From the NCBI GenBank assembly GCA_949283025.1, contig CASDRB010000012.1, positions 1 to 64,000 of the forward strand: a stretch of 64,000 bases of DNA, in the 5' to 3' direction. The notes below the pieces were generated by a model. It was not told the DNA's origin. It worked only from the letters and a program-made list of their open reading frames with translations, and searched no databases. Source of the DNA: an uncultured bacterium. GTDB lineage: Bacteria > Bacillota_I > Bacilli_A > RFN20 > CAG-826. Shown in pieces: positions 41,545-50,296 of the stretch. The position numbers were made by a program, and so were the translations under genes. The first letter of the stretch is position 1; the number at the start of each line of letters is the position of its first letter.

Positions 41545-43236
41545 TTAAAATCCAATTTGATTTAATATTTTTACAACTGGTTTTATCGTTTTAGCAACAT
41601 TGCCATCAATAAATGGATTGCGGATGTGATTCTTTTCAAGCAACGCAACAAATGGGTATTTTCCACCACATTTACACAATTTAATATACTTTTTCCATGC
41701 TTTTTCTTTATTTTTTTGCATCTCAACTAAAAATTGTAAGGCGCATACTTGAGCTAACGTATAATCGATATAATAAAATGGCGTCCCAAAAATATGTGAC
41801 TGTCTCAACCAATAACCACCATGAGCAAAAGTCGGAGTGTCTTTCCAAATTTTATGAGGTGTATATTTAGATTCTATTTCATGGAATTTAGCGCATCTTT
41901 CATTATGAGTAGCATTAGGATTTTCATATACCCAGTGTTGGAATTCATCGATGGTAATACCATATGGCAAAAATTCTATTGCACTTTCTAAATGTGAATA
42001 TAAATATTTTTTCTCATCGTCTTTAAAAAAGTCTTTCATATACGGCCAAGCAAAAAATTCCATCGACATAGAATGAATTTCGCAAGCCTCTAATGTAGGA
42101 CTTCTAAATTCCGGTATTTTAATATCTTTAGCTAAATATCCTTGGAAGGCGTGCCCCACTTCATGAGTTAAAACATTGACATCGCCTTCAGTACCATTAA
42201 AGTTTGCAAAAATGAATGGCGCTTTATATCGTGGCATATAAGTCATATAACCACCTGGATATTTCCCTGGCTTTGCTAGAAGATCCATCAAATGATTTTT
42301 CAACATAAAATGGAAAAATTGCGAACTTTCACTTGACATATCATCATACATATTAGTCGCGGTGGCAACTAAATAATCAGCATCACCGGCTGGTTTTGGA
42401 TTTCCATCTAAAAACGAGCAATTGTAATCATAAGCAGCCATATCATTGAATTTGATATTTAACCTTTGAGCCTGTTTTTTGTATAGTTTCTGGCAAATAG
42501 GTACGACACATTCTGCGATTTGATGTCGATAGTTTTTTACCATTTCAGCATCATAATCGCATCTTCCTAATTTTAAATAACCTAATTCAATATAATTTTT
42601 ATAACCTAATTTAATAGCCATTTGGTGTCTTAATTTAACTAATTTATCATAAATGTCACCAATTGCTTGTTCGTGTTCTCCCATCCAAGCATCAATCGCT
42701 ACGTTTGCATCATGACGAATTTTGCGATCGCTTGATGTGGTATACTTACCCATTTGTGACAAATTTAAAACTTCACCATTAAAATTGATTTGTGCAGACC
42801 CCAAAATACGATCATATTCAGAAGATAATTTATTTTCTTCAATCATTTCTGGAATGATTTTTTCATCGAAAGCTTTTAAAGCATTATCAATCATTTGAAA
42901 ATAATATTTTCCTAATTTTTCTTCTAAATCGGAACGATATTTGCAAGTGGATAAAAGCTTATTCCATTCATTGACGACATTAGAAATCAATGGAGATATT
43001 TCATCCACTTTTTTCTGCGCTTTTTGATACACAGGATCGTTAGTGTTTAATGAATAACGAATTGAAATAATTACAAAATCGGTTTGCAAATTATCAGAAA
43101 ATTTATTAAATTTTTTTATTATTTTTAATGCTTCATCACTGCTTTTAGCGTCTTTGAAAGCTGAAATTAAGTCATTGACTTTTTTCTCAACTTTTTTTAA
43201 AGACGGAATATGCAATGGATACTCTTCAAAAGTCAT
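41545..43236 (-). CDS. pepF: M3 family oligoendopeptidase
   Basis: 563 residues. Zinc metallopeptidase of the thimet/PepF family: active site NVLTHEVGHAFQGYL (HExxH), with the third ligand Glu in EACEIHSMSMEFF. C-terminal AHGGYWLRQSHIFGTPFYYIDYTLAQVCALQF is conserved in family M3. Cytoplasmic peptide degradation. Slightly shorter than the PepF norm of about 600. Confidence 0.93.
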   Translation of the reverse strand: MTFEEYPLHIPSLKKVEKKVNDLISAFKDAKSSDEALKIIKKFNKFSDNLQTDFVIISIRYSLNTNDPVYQKAQKKVDEISPLISNVVNEWNKLLSTCKYRSDLEEKLGKYYFQMIDNALKAFDEKIIPEMIEENKLSSEYDRILGSAQINFNGEVLNLSQMGKYTTSSDRKIRHDANVAIDAWMGEHEQAIGDIYDKLVKLRHQMAIKLGYKNYIELGYLKLGRCDYDAEMVKNYRHQIAECVVPICQKLYKKQAQRLNIKFNDMAAYDYNCSFLDGNPKPAGDADYLVATATNMYDDMSSESSQFFHFMLKNHLMDLLAKPGKYPGGYMTYMPRYKAPFIFANFNGTEGDVNVLTHEVGHAFQGYLAKDIKIPEFRSPTLEACEIHSMSMEFFAWPYMKDFFKDDEKKYLYSHLESAIEFLPYGITIDEFQHWVYENPNATHNERCAKFHEIESKYTPHKIWKDTPTFAHGGYWLRQSHIFGTPFYYIDYTLAQVCALQFLVEMQKNKEKAWKKYIKLCKCGGKYPFVALLEKNHIRNPFIDGNVAKTIKPVVKILNQIGF

Positions 43237-43249
43237 ATTGTTACTCCTT

Positions 43250-44854
43250 TTATTTTTTTAAAATTAACGACTCTTCATCCATTTCTTTTGGTTTATCCAA
43301 ACCTAACAAATCTAAAATAGTGGGCGCAATATTTGCTAATTTGCCGCCCTCTTTGAGCAAATTTAGGCCCTTGATAGAAATGCAAAATGGCACCAAGTTA
43401 GTAGTATGGGCAGTAAATGGACGATTGAAATCGTCTAATATCTCTTCAGCATTGCCATGATCAGCAGTAACGATTAAGACTCCGCCATTGGTTTCAACCC
43501 ATTTAATGATTTTACCAACACATTCATCAACTGTTTCAACAGCTTTAACGCAAGCATCATGAACAGCAGTATGACCAACCATGTCACAATTGGCAAAATT
43601 AACAATTACAACGTCTAAATCTTTTTTATCTAGTTCTTTGATAAGCGCATCGCAAACTAAATAAGCTGACATTTCTGGTTTTAAATCATAAGTGGCTACT
43701 TTGGGAGAGTTTATTAGAACGCGCCTGCAACCATTTAGTTGCGGTCTTTCAACACCATCAAAATTCATTGTCCCATCAAAAAAGAAAGTGACATGAGCGT
43801 ATTTTTCCGTTTCAGCAATGCGAAGTTGCTTGTAACCATGATCAGCCAAATAAACACCTAAAATATTGTCTAATTTTGGTAATGCAAAAGCAATTTCGCC
43901 TTTGACTGAATCAGCATATTTCATCGTGCAAACAAAGAAAATATTATTGAGAATGTGCTGAGGAACATATGGTTTCCATGATAAAGTTCCATCATCTTTT
44001 TTGCTTGGATTTTCATAAAAATGAGGATTTGTGAAAATAGTAGAAATTTGAATAGCGCGATCAGGACGATAATTCATAAATATAATGGCATCGTTATCTT
44101 TGATTCGACCATCGACATTTTTATTATAGGCAGGAATTAAAAATTCATCGCTAGCATCTTTGCCCGTCGTTGGTAAAAACTGATATTGCTGTTTAAAATA
44201 ATCATGATAGTCATCAAAACTATTGCCAATATGATCAACCATCACTTTGTAAGCAACATCAACTCGGTCTAAATTTTTATCTCGATCCATCGCATAATAT
44301 CGACCACCAATATCAGCGATATGACCAAAATTTAGTTCGTTCATCAAACTTTGAATTTTATCAATATAAGTCACACCCGCTTGCGGATCTACATCACGGC
44401 CATCCATAAATGCGTGGAAATAAACATCATCAAGACCATGTTGCTTTGCCATTTTTATCATCGCTTCAATATGTGAAATATGTGAATGGACACCACCATC
44501 GCTTGTCAAGGCCATGATATGCAAATGCGAATGATTCTTTTTGACATGATTAATAGCATTTAAATAATGGCTATTTTCAAAAAAAGTTTTATCCTTTATT
44601 GCTTTGTTAATAAGTGTCAAAGATTGATAGACGATTCGTCCTGCTCCAATGTTCATGTGTCCCACTTCAGAATTGCCCATTTGGCCATCGGGAAGACCGA
44701 CATATTCGCCCGAAGCATTAATAGTCGTATAAGAATAGTTGTTGAAAAAATAATCAAGGTTAGGTTTTTTTGCGTCCTTGATTGCATTGCCATGAGATGA
44801 ATTTCTTAATCCAAATCCATCCATAATGCATAAAATAATCGGTTTATTGTTCAT
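43250..44854 (-). CDS. gpmI: Cofactor-independent phosphoglycerate mutase
   Basis: 534 residues; about 510 is usual. Interconverts 3- and 2-phosphoglycerate. Alkaline-phosphatase fold with MDGFG, the catalytic GNSEVGHMNIGAGR (Ser), FMDGRDVDP, DIGGRYYAMDRD, RIAETEKYAHVTFFFDG and TADHGNAEE. Next to pepF on the same strand, 13 bp apart. Confidence 0.97.
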   Translation of the reverse strand: MNNKPIILCIMDGFGLRNSSHGNAIKDAKKPNLDYFFNNYSYTTINASGEYVGLPDGQMGNSEVGHMNIGAGRIVYQSLTLINKAIKDKTFFENSHYLNAINHVKKNHSHLHIMALTSDGGVHSHISHIEAMIKMAKQHGLDDVYFHAFMDGRDVDPQAGVTYIDKIQSLMNELNFGHIADIGGRYYAMDRDKNLDRVDVAYKVMVDHIGNSFDDYHDYFKQQYQFLPTTGKDASDEFLIPAYNKNVDGRIKDNDAIIFMNYRPDRAIQISTIFTNPHFYENPSKKDDGTLSWKPYVPQHILNNIFFVCTMKYADSVKGEIAFALPKLDNILGVYLADHGYKQLRIAETEKYAHVTFFFDGTMNFDGVERPQLNGCRRVLINSPKVATYDLKPEMSAYLVCDALIKELDKKDLDVVIVNFANCDMVGHTAVHDACVKAVETVDECVGKIIKWVETNGGVLIVTADHGNAEEILDDFNRPFTAHTTNLVPFCISIKGLNLLKEGGKLANIAPTILDLLGLDKPKEMDEESLILKK

Positions 44855-44909
44855 ATTATGCCTCCGATTTATATATTATATAAAATGATATTGTTAAACA
44901 AGCAAAACG

Positions 44910-45437
44910 CTAAAAAAGTGATTGTTTTGGCAACACGTTATTGAAAACAAAAAAATATTTAAATGGTTTAAACCTAATCCAATAATTATACCCCGCCACA
45001 TCTGAATTATAAGAAGTGATTGCTACGCGAGTTTGATCATCGATGCTTGAAAACATCGTAATTAAATTTTTAAATTCTTGGTTTTTAAATATTTCTTCAT
45101 TATTTTTAACTAACGACATAATTTCTTGTTTTAATATTGACATAGTTTTTCGATCTTCGATGCATTTAATAGAATCTAAATTTTCAAATGATGACACATC
45201 TATAGATTCATATAACTGTAAAATGTTATCCGGCACCACAATTTTATTTTTTTCTAAAACATTAATCAAAACAGCTAACCCTTCATAACGTTGTGCCAAG
45301 ATGATAATAAAAGCATTTTTATGGCTTTTTAATCTTTTTGAAAACGCTCCGATAAAAATTAAGTTAACTAAAAACAAGAAAATAAAAAATCCAACAATGC
45401 AACCAAATGTAATAATAAATATAACCCAAGAATTCAT
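44910..45437 (-). CDS. LemA-like membrane protein, divergent
   Basis: 175 residues from the ATG at 45437. One N-terminal transmembrane helix (about 3-28), then a helical domain ending NQEFKNLITMFSSIDDQTRVAITSYNSDVAGYNYWIRFKPFKYFFVF, which matches the end of LemA proteins (aRxxYNxxVxxYNxxixxFP). The central part is far from typical LemA. Function of the family unknown. Confidence 0.65.
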   Translation of the reverse strand: MNSWVIFIITFGCIVGFFIFLFLVNLIFIGAFSKRLKSHKNAFIIILAQRYEGLAVLINVLEKNKIVVPDNILQLYESIDVSSFENLDSIKCIEDRKTMSILKQEIMSLVKNNEEIFKNQEFKNLITMFSSIDDQTRVAITSYNSDVAGYNYWIRFKPFKYFFVFNNVLPKQSLF

Positions 45438-45561
45438 AATGACAACCATATCTATTTTAAATTAGTCATTACGAAATTACACTATTTTTTAGATTTTTGA
45501 TTAATCCACATAATTTGACTACAAATTATTAATATGATAATCTTGTTAAGAGGTATGTATT

Positions 45562-46410
45562 ATGTCTAATTCCACTATTATGGCCATCATGTACGATTTT
45601 GATAAAACACTGTCAACTACAGATATGCAAAATTATGATTTTATTCCAAAACTTGGAATGACTCCACAACAATTTTGGTCTGAAACGACAAAGTTTAGCG
45701 AAAAAAGCGGAGTTGAAAGAATTTTATCATATATGTATATGATGGTTTATCAATCAAAAAAACAAGGTATTAAATTAACCAAAGAATATTTGAAAAGTTG
45801 TGGCACTAACATTAAGTTTTTTTCCGGTGTCAGCACATGGTTTAAAAGAATCAATGATTATGGCGCTTCTAAAAATATTAAAGTTGAACATTATTTAGTA
45901 TCAAGTGGAACCAAAGAAATAATTGACGGATGTTCAATCATCAATGAATTTAAAAAAGTGTATGGTTGTGAGTTTTATTATGATGATAATGGAGAAGCAG
46001 TTTGGCCAAAATTAGCGATAAATTATACGCAAAAAACACAATTCTTTTTTAGAATAGCTAAAGGAATTTTTGATACAACCGATGACCAAGGCGTAAACGA
46101 AAAAACAAAACAATTGCGAGTTCCCTATCATAACATTGTCTATATGGGGGATGGAATGACCGACATTGCCTGCATGACGTTGGTTAAAAAAAATGGCGGA
46201 ACATCTATTGCTTTATATCCTGAAAAAGAGATTGAAAAGGTAAAAGGAATATATGACGATGGCCGAGTAGACTTTTTATGCAAAGCTGACTATGGTGCAG
46301 GTTCGGATTTAGAAAAAGTAATGAAATTAATTATCGACAAAATATCAACAGGTCACGAATTAAATAAAAAAAGAGTGTCATTAGCTAATAAAGGCGAACA
46401 AAAAAATTAA
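45562..46410 (+). CDS. HAD superfamily phosphatase
   Basis: 282 residues. Motif I IMYDFDKTLSTTD, motif II YLVSSGTKEII, motif IV IVYMGDGMTDIACM. The large insert after motif I is a C1-type helical cap. Substrate unknown. Promoter TTGACT/TATGAT and AAGAGGT precede the ATG. Confidence 0.9.
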   Translation: MSNSTIMAIMYDFDKTLSTTDMQNYDFIPKLGMTPQQFWSETTKFSEKSGVERILSYMYMMVYQSKKQGIKLTKEYLKSCGTNIKFFSGVSTWFKRINDYGASKNIKVEHYLVSSGTKEIIDGCSIINEFKKVYGCEFYYDDNGEAVWPKLAINYTQKTQFFFRIAKGIFDTTDDQGVNEKTKQLRVPYHNIVYMGDGMTDIACMTLVKKNGGTSIALYPEKEIEKVKGIYDDGRVDFLCKADYGAGSDLEKVMKLIIDKISTGHELNKKRVSLANKGEQKN

Positions 46411-46451
46411 CAAAGCAAATGAATAGTGCTACTATTTCATAGGGGCATTAT

Positions 46452-46823
46452 ATGACAAATCAATATCAAGTAAATAATGTTGTACTAGCAAAAGTCAGTG
46501 AAGTTAAACCTTACGCGGCTTTTTTAATTTTTGAAAATGGAACAAAAGGAATGATACACATTTCAGAAATATCTGATACATATATTAAAGATATTGAAAA
46601 ATTTTTATCAAAAGGAGATGAAGTTAAAGTTTTAATTCTCCAAATTGATGAAAAAGACAATTTTATTCGGGCATCATATAAAAGGGTTCCTGAAAACGAA
46701 AAATTTTCCACCCACTCAAATATAAAAAAACCATTAATTAGCGACGAAGATGAATTTAAAACGTTAAAAGACAACTTGCCAACTTGGATTGCTGATTCAT
46801 TGTCTCGCCATCAGAAAGGATAA
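46452..46823 (+). CDS. S1 RNA-binding domain protein (YugI/GSP13-like)
   Basis: 123 residues. An S1 domain fills residues 4-75: VLAKVSEVKPYAAFLIFENGTKGMIHISEIS...FLSKGDEVKVLILQIDEKDNFIRASYKR. The C-terminus is polar (TLKDNLPTWIADSLSRHQ). Similar to general stress protein 13 of Bacillus. It is 5 bp upstream of pgi, a known neighbour in Firmicutes, and should be co-transcribed. Confidence 0.9.
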   Translation: MTNQYQVNNVVLAKVSEVKPYAAFLIFENGTKGMIHISEISDTYIKDIEKFLSKGDEVKVLILQIDEKDNFIRASYKRVPENEKFSTHSNIKKPLISDEDEFKTLKDNLPTWIADSLSRHQKG

Positions 46824-46828
46824 AAAAT

Positions 46829-48109
46829 ATGGATTTAAATTTAAAGTATGCCATTGATGAAAAATTATTAAATTCTTATCAAAATCAAGTTTCTGCAATC
46901 AATGAAATGATTGAGAATAAAACTGGTTTGGGTAATGATTTTTTAGGTTGGGTCGATTATCCCAATACATATGATAAAGAAGAGTTAGAACGAATTATTA
47001 AAGATGCTCAATACGTTCGAAATAATTTTGATATTTTAGTTGTTTGTGGTATTGGCGGATCATATTTGGGGGCGCGCGCTGCTATTGAAGCACTTGGTGG
47101 ATTATACCCAAATCGTAAGTTAGAGATTATATATATGGGAAATACTTTTTCCCCAACATACACCGCTCAAGTTTTAAATTATTTAGAAAATAAAAAATTT
47201 GCAATTAATGTCATTTCAAAAAGCGGAACCACTACTGAAACATCAATCGCCTTTCGATTGTTAAAAAATCTATTAGAAAAACAAATTGGTGTTGAGGCAT
47301 CAAAAAAAGCCATTTATGCAACAACCGATAAACAAAAAGGTGCCCTAAAAACATTATGCAATAAAATGGGCTATTCCACTTATGTTTTGCCAGATGATGT
47401 CGGCGGTAGATTTAGCGTTTTTACAGCAGTTGGTTTATTTCCTATTGCATGCGCTGGCTTTGACATTAAAGCATTATTAAATGGGGCTTTAGCGGCAAGA
47501 TTAAAATACAATAATCCTATCTTGAATACTAATGATTGTTATAAATACGCTTGTTTAAGAGATTATATGTTAAAACAAAACCACAAATCAGTAGAACTAT
47601 ATGTTCAATATGAACCACAATTTATTCAAATAAGTGAATGGTTAAAACAATTATTTGCAGAAAGCGAGGGAAAACAAAAGAAAGGCTTATTGCCAGATTC
47701 TGTTTCCTTTTCGACTGATTTACATTCTCTTGGACAATTTGTTCAAGACGGATCGCCTATTTTATTTGAAACCATCATTCGCATTCAACAACCATTAAAC
47801 GATGTTAGTGTTCCTCATGACAAAGATGACTTAGATGGTTTAAATTATTTAGAAAATAAAAAATTATCATTTATTAATGAAAAAGCATTTGAAGGAACGT
47901 TAAAAGCTCATGTCGAAGATGGCCTTGTTCCATGCGCAATTATCACATTTGAAAAATTAGATGAATATGAATTGGGTTATTTATTTTACTTTTTCATGAG
48001 AGCATGCGCAATGTCAGCATATTTATTAGAAATAAATCCATTCAATCAACCAGGCGTCGAAATATATAAGAAAAATATGTTTCATTTGCTCGGGAAAAAA
48101 GGCTATTAG
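46829..48109 (+). CDS. pgi: Glucose-6-phosphate isomerase
   Basis: 426 residues, slightly shorter than the 450 of Bacillus. Interconverts glucose 6-phosphate and fructose 6-phosphate. Motifs: VCGIGGSYLGARAAIEAL, VISKSGTTTETSIAFR, DDVGGRFSVFTAVGLFPIA, SFSTDLHSLGQFVQDG and NPFNQPGVEIYKK. Confidence 0.98.
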   Translation: MDLNLKYAIDEKLLNSYQNQVSAINEMIENKTGLGNDFLGWVDYPNTYDKEELERIIKDAQYVRNNFDILVVCGIGGSYLGARAAIEALGGLYPNRKLEIIYMGNTFSPTYTAQVLNYLENKKFAINVISKSGTTTETSIAFRLLKNLLEKQIGVEASKKAIYATTDKQKGALKTLCNKMGYSTYVLPDDVGGRFSVFTAVGLFPIACAGFDIKALLNGALAARLKYNNPILNTNDCYKYACLRDYMLKQNHKSVELYVQYEPQFIQISEWLKQLFAESEGKQKKGLLPDSVSFSTDLHSLGQFVQDGSPILFETIIRIQQPLNDVSVPHDKDDLDGLNYLENKKLSFINEKAFEGTLKAHVEDGLVPCAIITFEKLDEYELGYLFYFFMRACAMSAYLLEINPFNQPGVEIYKKNMFHLLGKKGY

Positions 48110-48160
48110 TGAGATTTTTACTCTTTAATTTAATTAAATTAATTGTCTAATAAAAAATAA

Positions 48161-48190
48161 TTGACTTTTATAATATGCGGGTGCTATATT
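48161..48190 (+). promoter_or_regulatory. Promoter of the tRNA cluster
   Basis: TTGACT (48161-48166), 18-bp spacer, and an extended -10 TG-C-TATATT ending at 48190. A GC-rich discriminator-like stretch follows, as expected for stable RNA promoters. Confidence 0.7.
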
Positions 48191-48216
48191 ATTAAAGCGC
48201 ATGACGTACCCAGCAG

Positions 48217-48292
48217 GGATGCTTAGCTCAGTTGGGAGAGCATCGCCTTTACACGGCGGAGGTCGGGGGTTCGAGCCCCTCAGCATCCACCA
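48217..48292 (+). tRNA. tRNA-Val (UAC anticodon)
   Basis: Acceptor GGATGCT/AGCATCC, discriminator A, CCA encoded. Anticodon loop TTTACAC reads TAC. First gene of the cluster. Confidence 0.96.
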
Positions 48293-48309
48293 AATAAAGC
48301 TTACAACTT

Positions 48310-48393
48310 GGAGGGGTAGCGAAGTGGCTAAACGCGGTTGACTGTAAATCAACTCCTACGGGTTCGGCGGTTCGAATCTGCCCCCCTCCACCA
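48310..48393 (+). tRNA. tRNA-Tyr (GUA anticodon)
   Basis: Acceptor GGAGGGG/CCCCTCC, discriminator A and CCA. Anticodon GTA in GACTGTAAATC, and a long variable arm as in bacterial tRNA-Tyr. Confidence 0.96.
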
Positions 48394-48410
48394 TCGTTAT
48401 TCCACTACAT

Positions 48411-48486
48411 TGGGGTGTAGCCAAGCGGTAAGGCAACAGACTTTGACTCTGTCATCTCGGTGGTTCGATCCCACCCACCCCAGCCA
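48411..48486 (+). tRNA. tRNA-Gln (UUG anticodon)
   Basis: Acceptor TGGGGTG/CACCCCA, discriminator G and CCA. Anticodon TTG in GACTTTGACTC. The first 27 bases are nearly the same as in tRNA-Gln(CUG) at 48705. Confidence 0.96.
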
Positions 48487-48493
48487 CTCATTT

Positions 48494-48569
48494 CTCCCGT
48501 TAGCTCAGTTGGTAGAGCACTTGACTTTTAATCACGGGGTCAGAAGTTCGAATCTTCTACGGGAGACCA
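48494..48569 (+). tRNA. tRNA-Lys (UUU anticodon)
   Basis: Acceptor CTCCCGT/ACGGGAG, discriminator A and CCA. Anticodon TTT in GACTTTTAATC. Confidence 0.96.
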
Positions 48570-48576
48570 TTTTGAA

Positions 48577-48665
48577 GCCCAGGTGGCGAAATAGGTAGAC
48601 GCACAGGACTTAAAATCCTGCGGGAGTAAAATCCCATGCCGGTTCGATTCCGGCCCCGGGCACCA
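48577..48665 (+). tRNA. tRNA-Leu (UAA anticodon)
   Basis: Acceptor GCCCAGG/CCCGGGC with one A-C mismatch, discriminator A and CCA. Anticodon TAA in GGACTTAAAATCC, long variable arm. Followed by a terminator. Confidence 0.95.
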
Positions 48666-48672
48666 AATTGAA

Positions 48673-48698
48673 AAAAACACCTGGTATAGGTGTTTTTA
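48673..48698 (+). terminator. Terminator between tRNA-Leu(UAA) and tRNA-Gln(CUG)
   Basis: AAACACC and GGTGTTT around TGGTATA, then T5. The next tRNA starts 6 bp later, so either read-through or a promoter inside the hairpin region is needed to express it. Confidence 0.78.
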
Positions 48699-48704
48699 TA
48701 TTAT

Positions 48705-48778
48705 TGGGGTGTAGCCAAGCGGTAAGGCAGCGGGCTCTGAACTCGCCAGCCCTGGTTCGAATCCAGGTACCCCAGCCA
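48705..48778 (+). tRNA. tRNA-Gln (CUG anticodon)
   Basis: Acceptor TGGGGTG/TACCCCA (one G-U pair), discriminator G and CCA. Anticodon CTG in GCTCTGAACTC. A near-duplicate of tRNA-Gln(UUG) in the 5' half; probably derived from it. Confidence 0.93.
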
Positions 48779-48802
48779 AAACATCTATGCTAGGTTTTTT
48801 AT

Positions 48803-49210
48803 TTACAATAAATCTGTTGTTTTTACTTTTTTAATTTCAATTGATACACCTTTAGATTTCAAATAGCGATACAATGTTTTATATTCGCCAATTTGCTCGG
48901 GAGTATAATAACAAAGAATTGAGGTAAGTCGCTGATCATCAAAAATAATTACCTTATGATATCCGTCGTATTTATATCCTTTAATTTTTTGATCGACAAG
49001 TATTACTTTACCTTCTAATGGTAAAATATAACGAGGTTTGTAAAAATATGTACCATTTTCAATAATGATGGGTTTTGTCACATCAAAAAACAATAAATCG
49101 GTTGCCGTCAACATTATTCTGGATGGCAAAAACATTTGACAATAATCATTATACAATAGTGCTGCGACACTATAGATTTCATATTTTTCGTATTGAAAAT
49201 TTTCTTTCAT
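48803..49210 (-). CDS. Unrecognised soluble protein
   Basis: 135 residues, Tyr/Lys rich, mostly beta-strand in appearance (ILPLEGKVILVDQKIKGYKYDGYHKVIIFDDQRLTSILCYYTPEQ), which could suit a PH-like or similar small beta fold. No catalytic motif. ATG at 49210 shows no strong ribosome site. Lies between the tRNA cluster and nfuA, divergent from nfuA. Confidence 0.65.
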   Translation of the reverse strand: MKENFQYEKYEIYSVAALLYNDYCQMFLPSRIMLTATDLLFFDVTKPIIIENGTYFYKPRYILPLEGKVILVDQKIKGYKYDGYHKVIIFDDQRLTSILCYYTPEQIGEYKTLYRYLKSKGVSIEIKKVKTTDLL

Positions 49211-49254
49211 ATCAATAATTTATCATAATATTATGTTTTTTTAAAAAACTTTGC

Positions 49255-49260
49255 TATAAT
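49255..49260 (+). promoter_or_regulatory. Extended -10 box of nfuA (near-leaderless)
   Basis: TTTGC-TATAAT: an extended TGN plus a perfect -10 box, with the ATG 10 nt downstream. The leader should be 3-5 nt. Confidence 0.55.
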
Positions 49261-49270
49261 CGTTTAGGTT

Positions 49271-49507
49271 ATGAACGAAACTGAAAAATTAATTATTGAG
49301 ACTTTGGATAAAATTAGGCCATTTTTACAAAGAGATGGCGGAGATATTGAATTTGTTAAATTTGATGAGGGTGTCGTCTACGTCAAAATGCACGGTGCTT
49401 GTCAAGGCTGCTCTTATATTGACTTGACAATTAAAGAGACAATAGAAGTCATTTTGCAAGAAGAAGTTCCTGGTGTTTCACAAGTAAAAGTCGCTGAAGA
49501 CTATTAA
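49271..49507 (+). CDS. nfuA: NifU C-terminal-like Fe-S scaffold/carrier protein
   Basis: 78 residues comprising only the Nfu domain: IRPFLQRDGGDIEFV and the cluster-binding CxxC in GACQGCSYIDLTIKETIE. Binds and delivers 4Fe-4S clusters, e.g. to MiaB-type enzymes. Same length as Bacillus YutI. Converges on cysQ with a 7-bp gap. Confidence 0.93.
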   Translation: MNETEKLIIETLDKIRPFLQRDGGDIEFVKFDEGVVYVKMHGACQGCSYIDLTIKETIEVILQEEVPGVSQVKVAEDY

Positions 49508-49514
49508 TAAATCA

Positions 49515-50294
49515 TCAAAGCAATATATTTTCTTTACGATTAGCAATTATATAACCATTTCGATTATATACATCTTTACGATTATATTTTAAACGTTCAC
49601 CACTTGGTTCAACAAATATTCCTCCTGCTTCTTCAACCACTAAATTAGAAGCGGCGGTATCCCATTCTTTGGTATTAGGAGAAACACGGTAAGAAATTTC
49701 CGCTTCCCCTTTAGCAATCAAACAAGCTTTCAAAGCAGAACCTTTTTTATAAACAGATGATATTTTATCTTTGTGTTTCTCAATTAATGCTTTTTCTTTA
49801 TCATTTAGGTGGAAAACAGATGTCAAGCAAGTTAATCCACTCAATTTATCGTTGACATGCAAGCGATATGATATTTCATTTTTTAAATAAAATGAACCAT
49901 TGCCTTTGCTGGCGTAATAAATATCGTCTAAAGCTGGAGCAACCACTACCCCTACGACAATTTCATGCTTATATGCCAAAGCGATATTCGTAGTAAATTC
50001 ATCATCTTTTGCAATAAAATCTTTTGTCCCATCAACAGGATCAATTATCCAAACATAATCATTTTTTAGTCTAGATAAATTATCTTCGCTTTCTTCTGTT
50101 AAAAAGGCATGGTTAGGAAAATGTTTAGATAAATATCTTTTAATGATTTTATCAGCTTTTTTATCCGCGATTGTAACAGGCGAATCATCGGATTTGATTT
50201 CAATTTTAAAATCGTGTTGACGATAAATATCCATAATTGCTTTTTTTGCTAAAATGCCGGCTTCTAATGCAACTTGCAATTCCTTTTCCCACAT
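49515..50294 (-). CDS. cysQ: 3'(2'),5'-bisphosphate nucleotidase, CysQ type (inositol monophosphatase family)
   Basis: 259 residues. Motifs: KSDDSPVTIADKKAD, TEESEDN, WIIDPVDGTKDFI and SPNTKEWDTAASNLVVEEAGG, including the metal-binding EE, DPVDGT and WD. The KDFI after DGT suits the CysQ branch over inositol phosphatase. Probably turns pAp into AMP. It lies 2 bp after nrnA, whose product also degrades pAp. Confidence 0.88.
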   Translation of the reverse strand: MWEKELQVALEAGILAKKAIMDIYRQHDFKIEIKSDDSPVTIADKKADKIIKRYLSKHFPNHAFLTEESEDNLSRLKNDYVWIIDPVDGTKDFIAKDDEFTTNIALAYKHEIVVGVVVAPALDDIYYASKGNGSFYLKNEISYRLHVNDKLSGLTCLTSVFHLNDKEKALIEKHKDKISSVYKKGSALKACLIAKGEAEISYRVSPNTKEWDTAASNLVVEEAGGIFVEPSGERLKYNRKDVYNRNGYIIANRKENILL

Positions 50295-50296
50295 AA

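Noticed and set aside
48134-48598. Two open frames on both strands across the tRNA cluster
   Set aside because: They are translations of tRNA sequence (GSNPRPPP-type artefact) and have no independent support.
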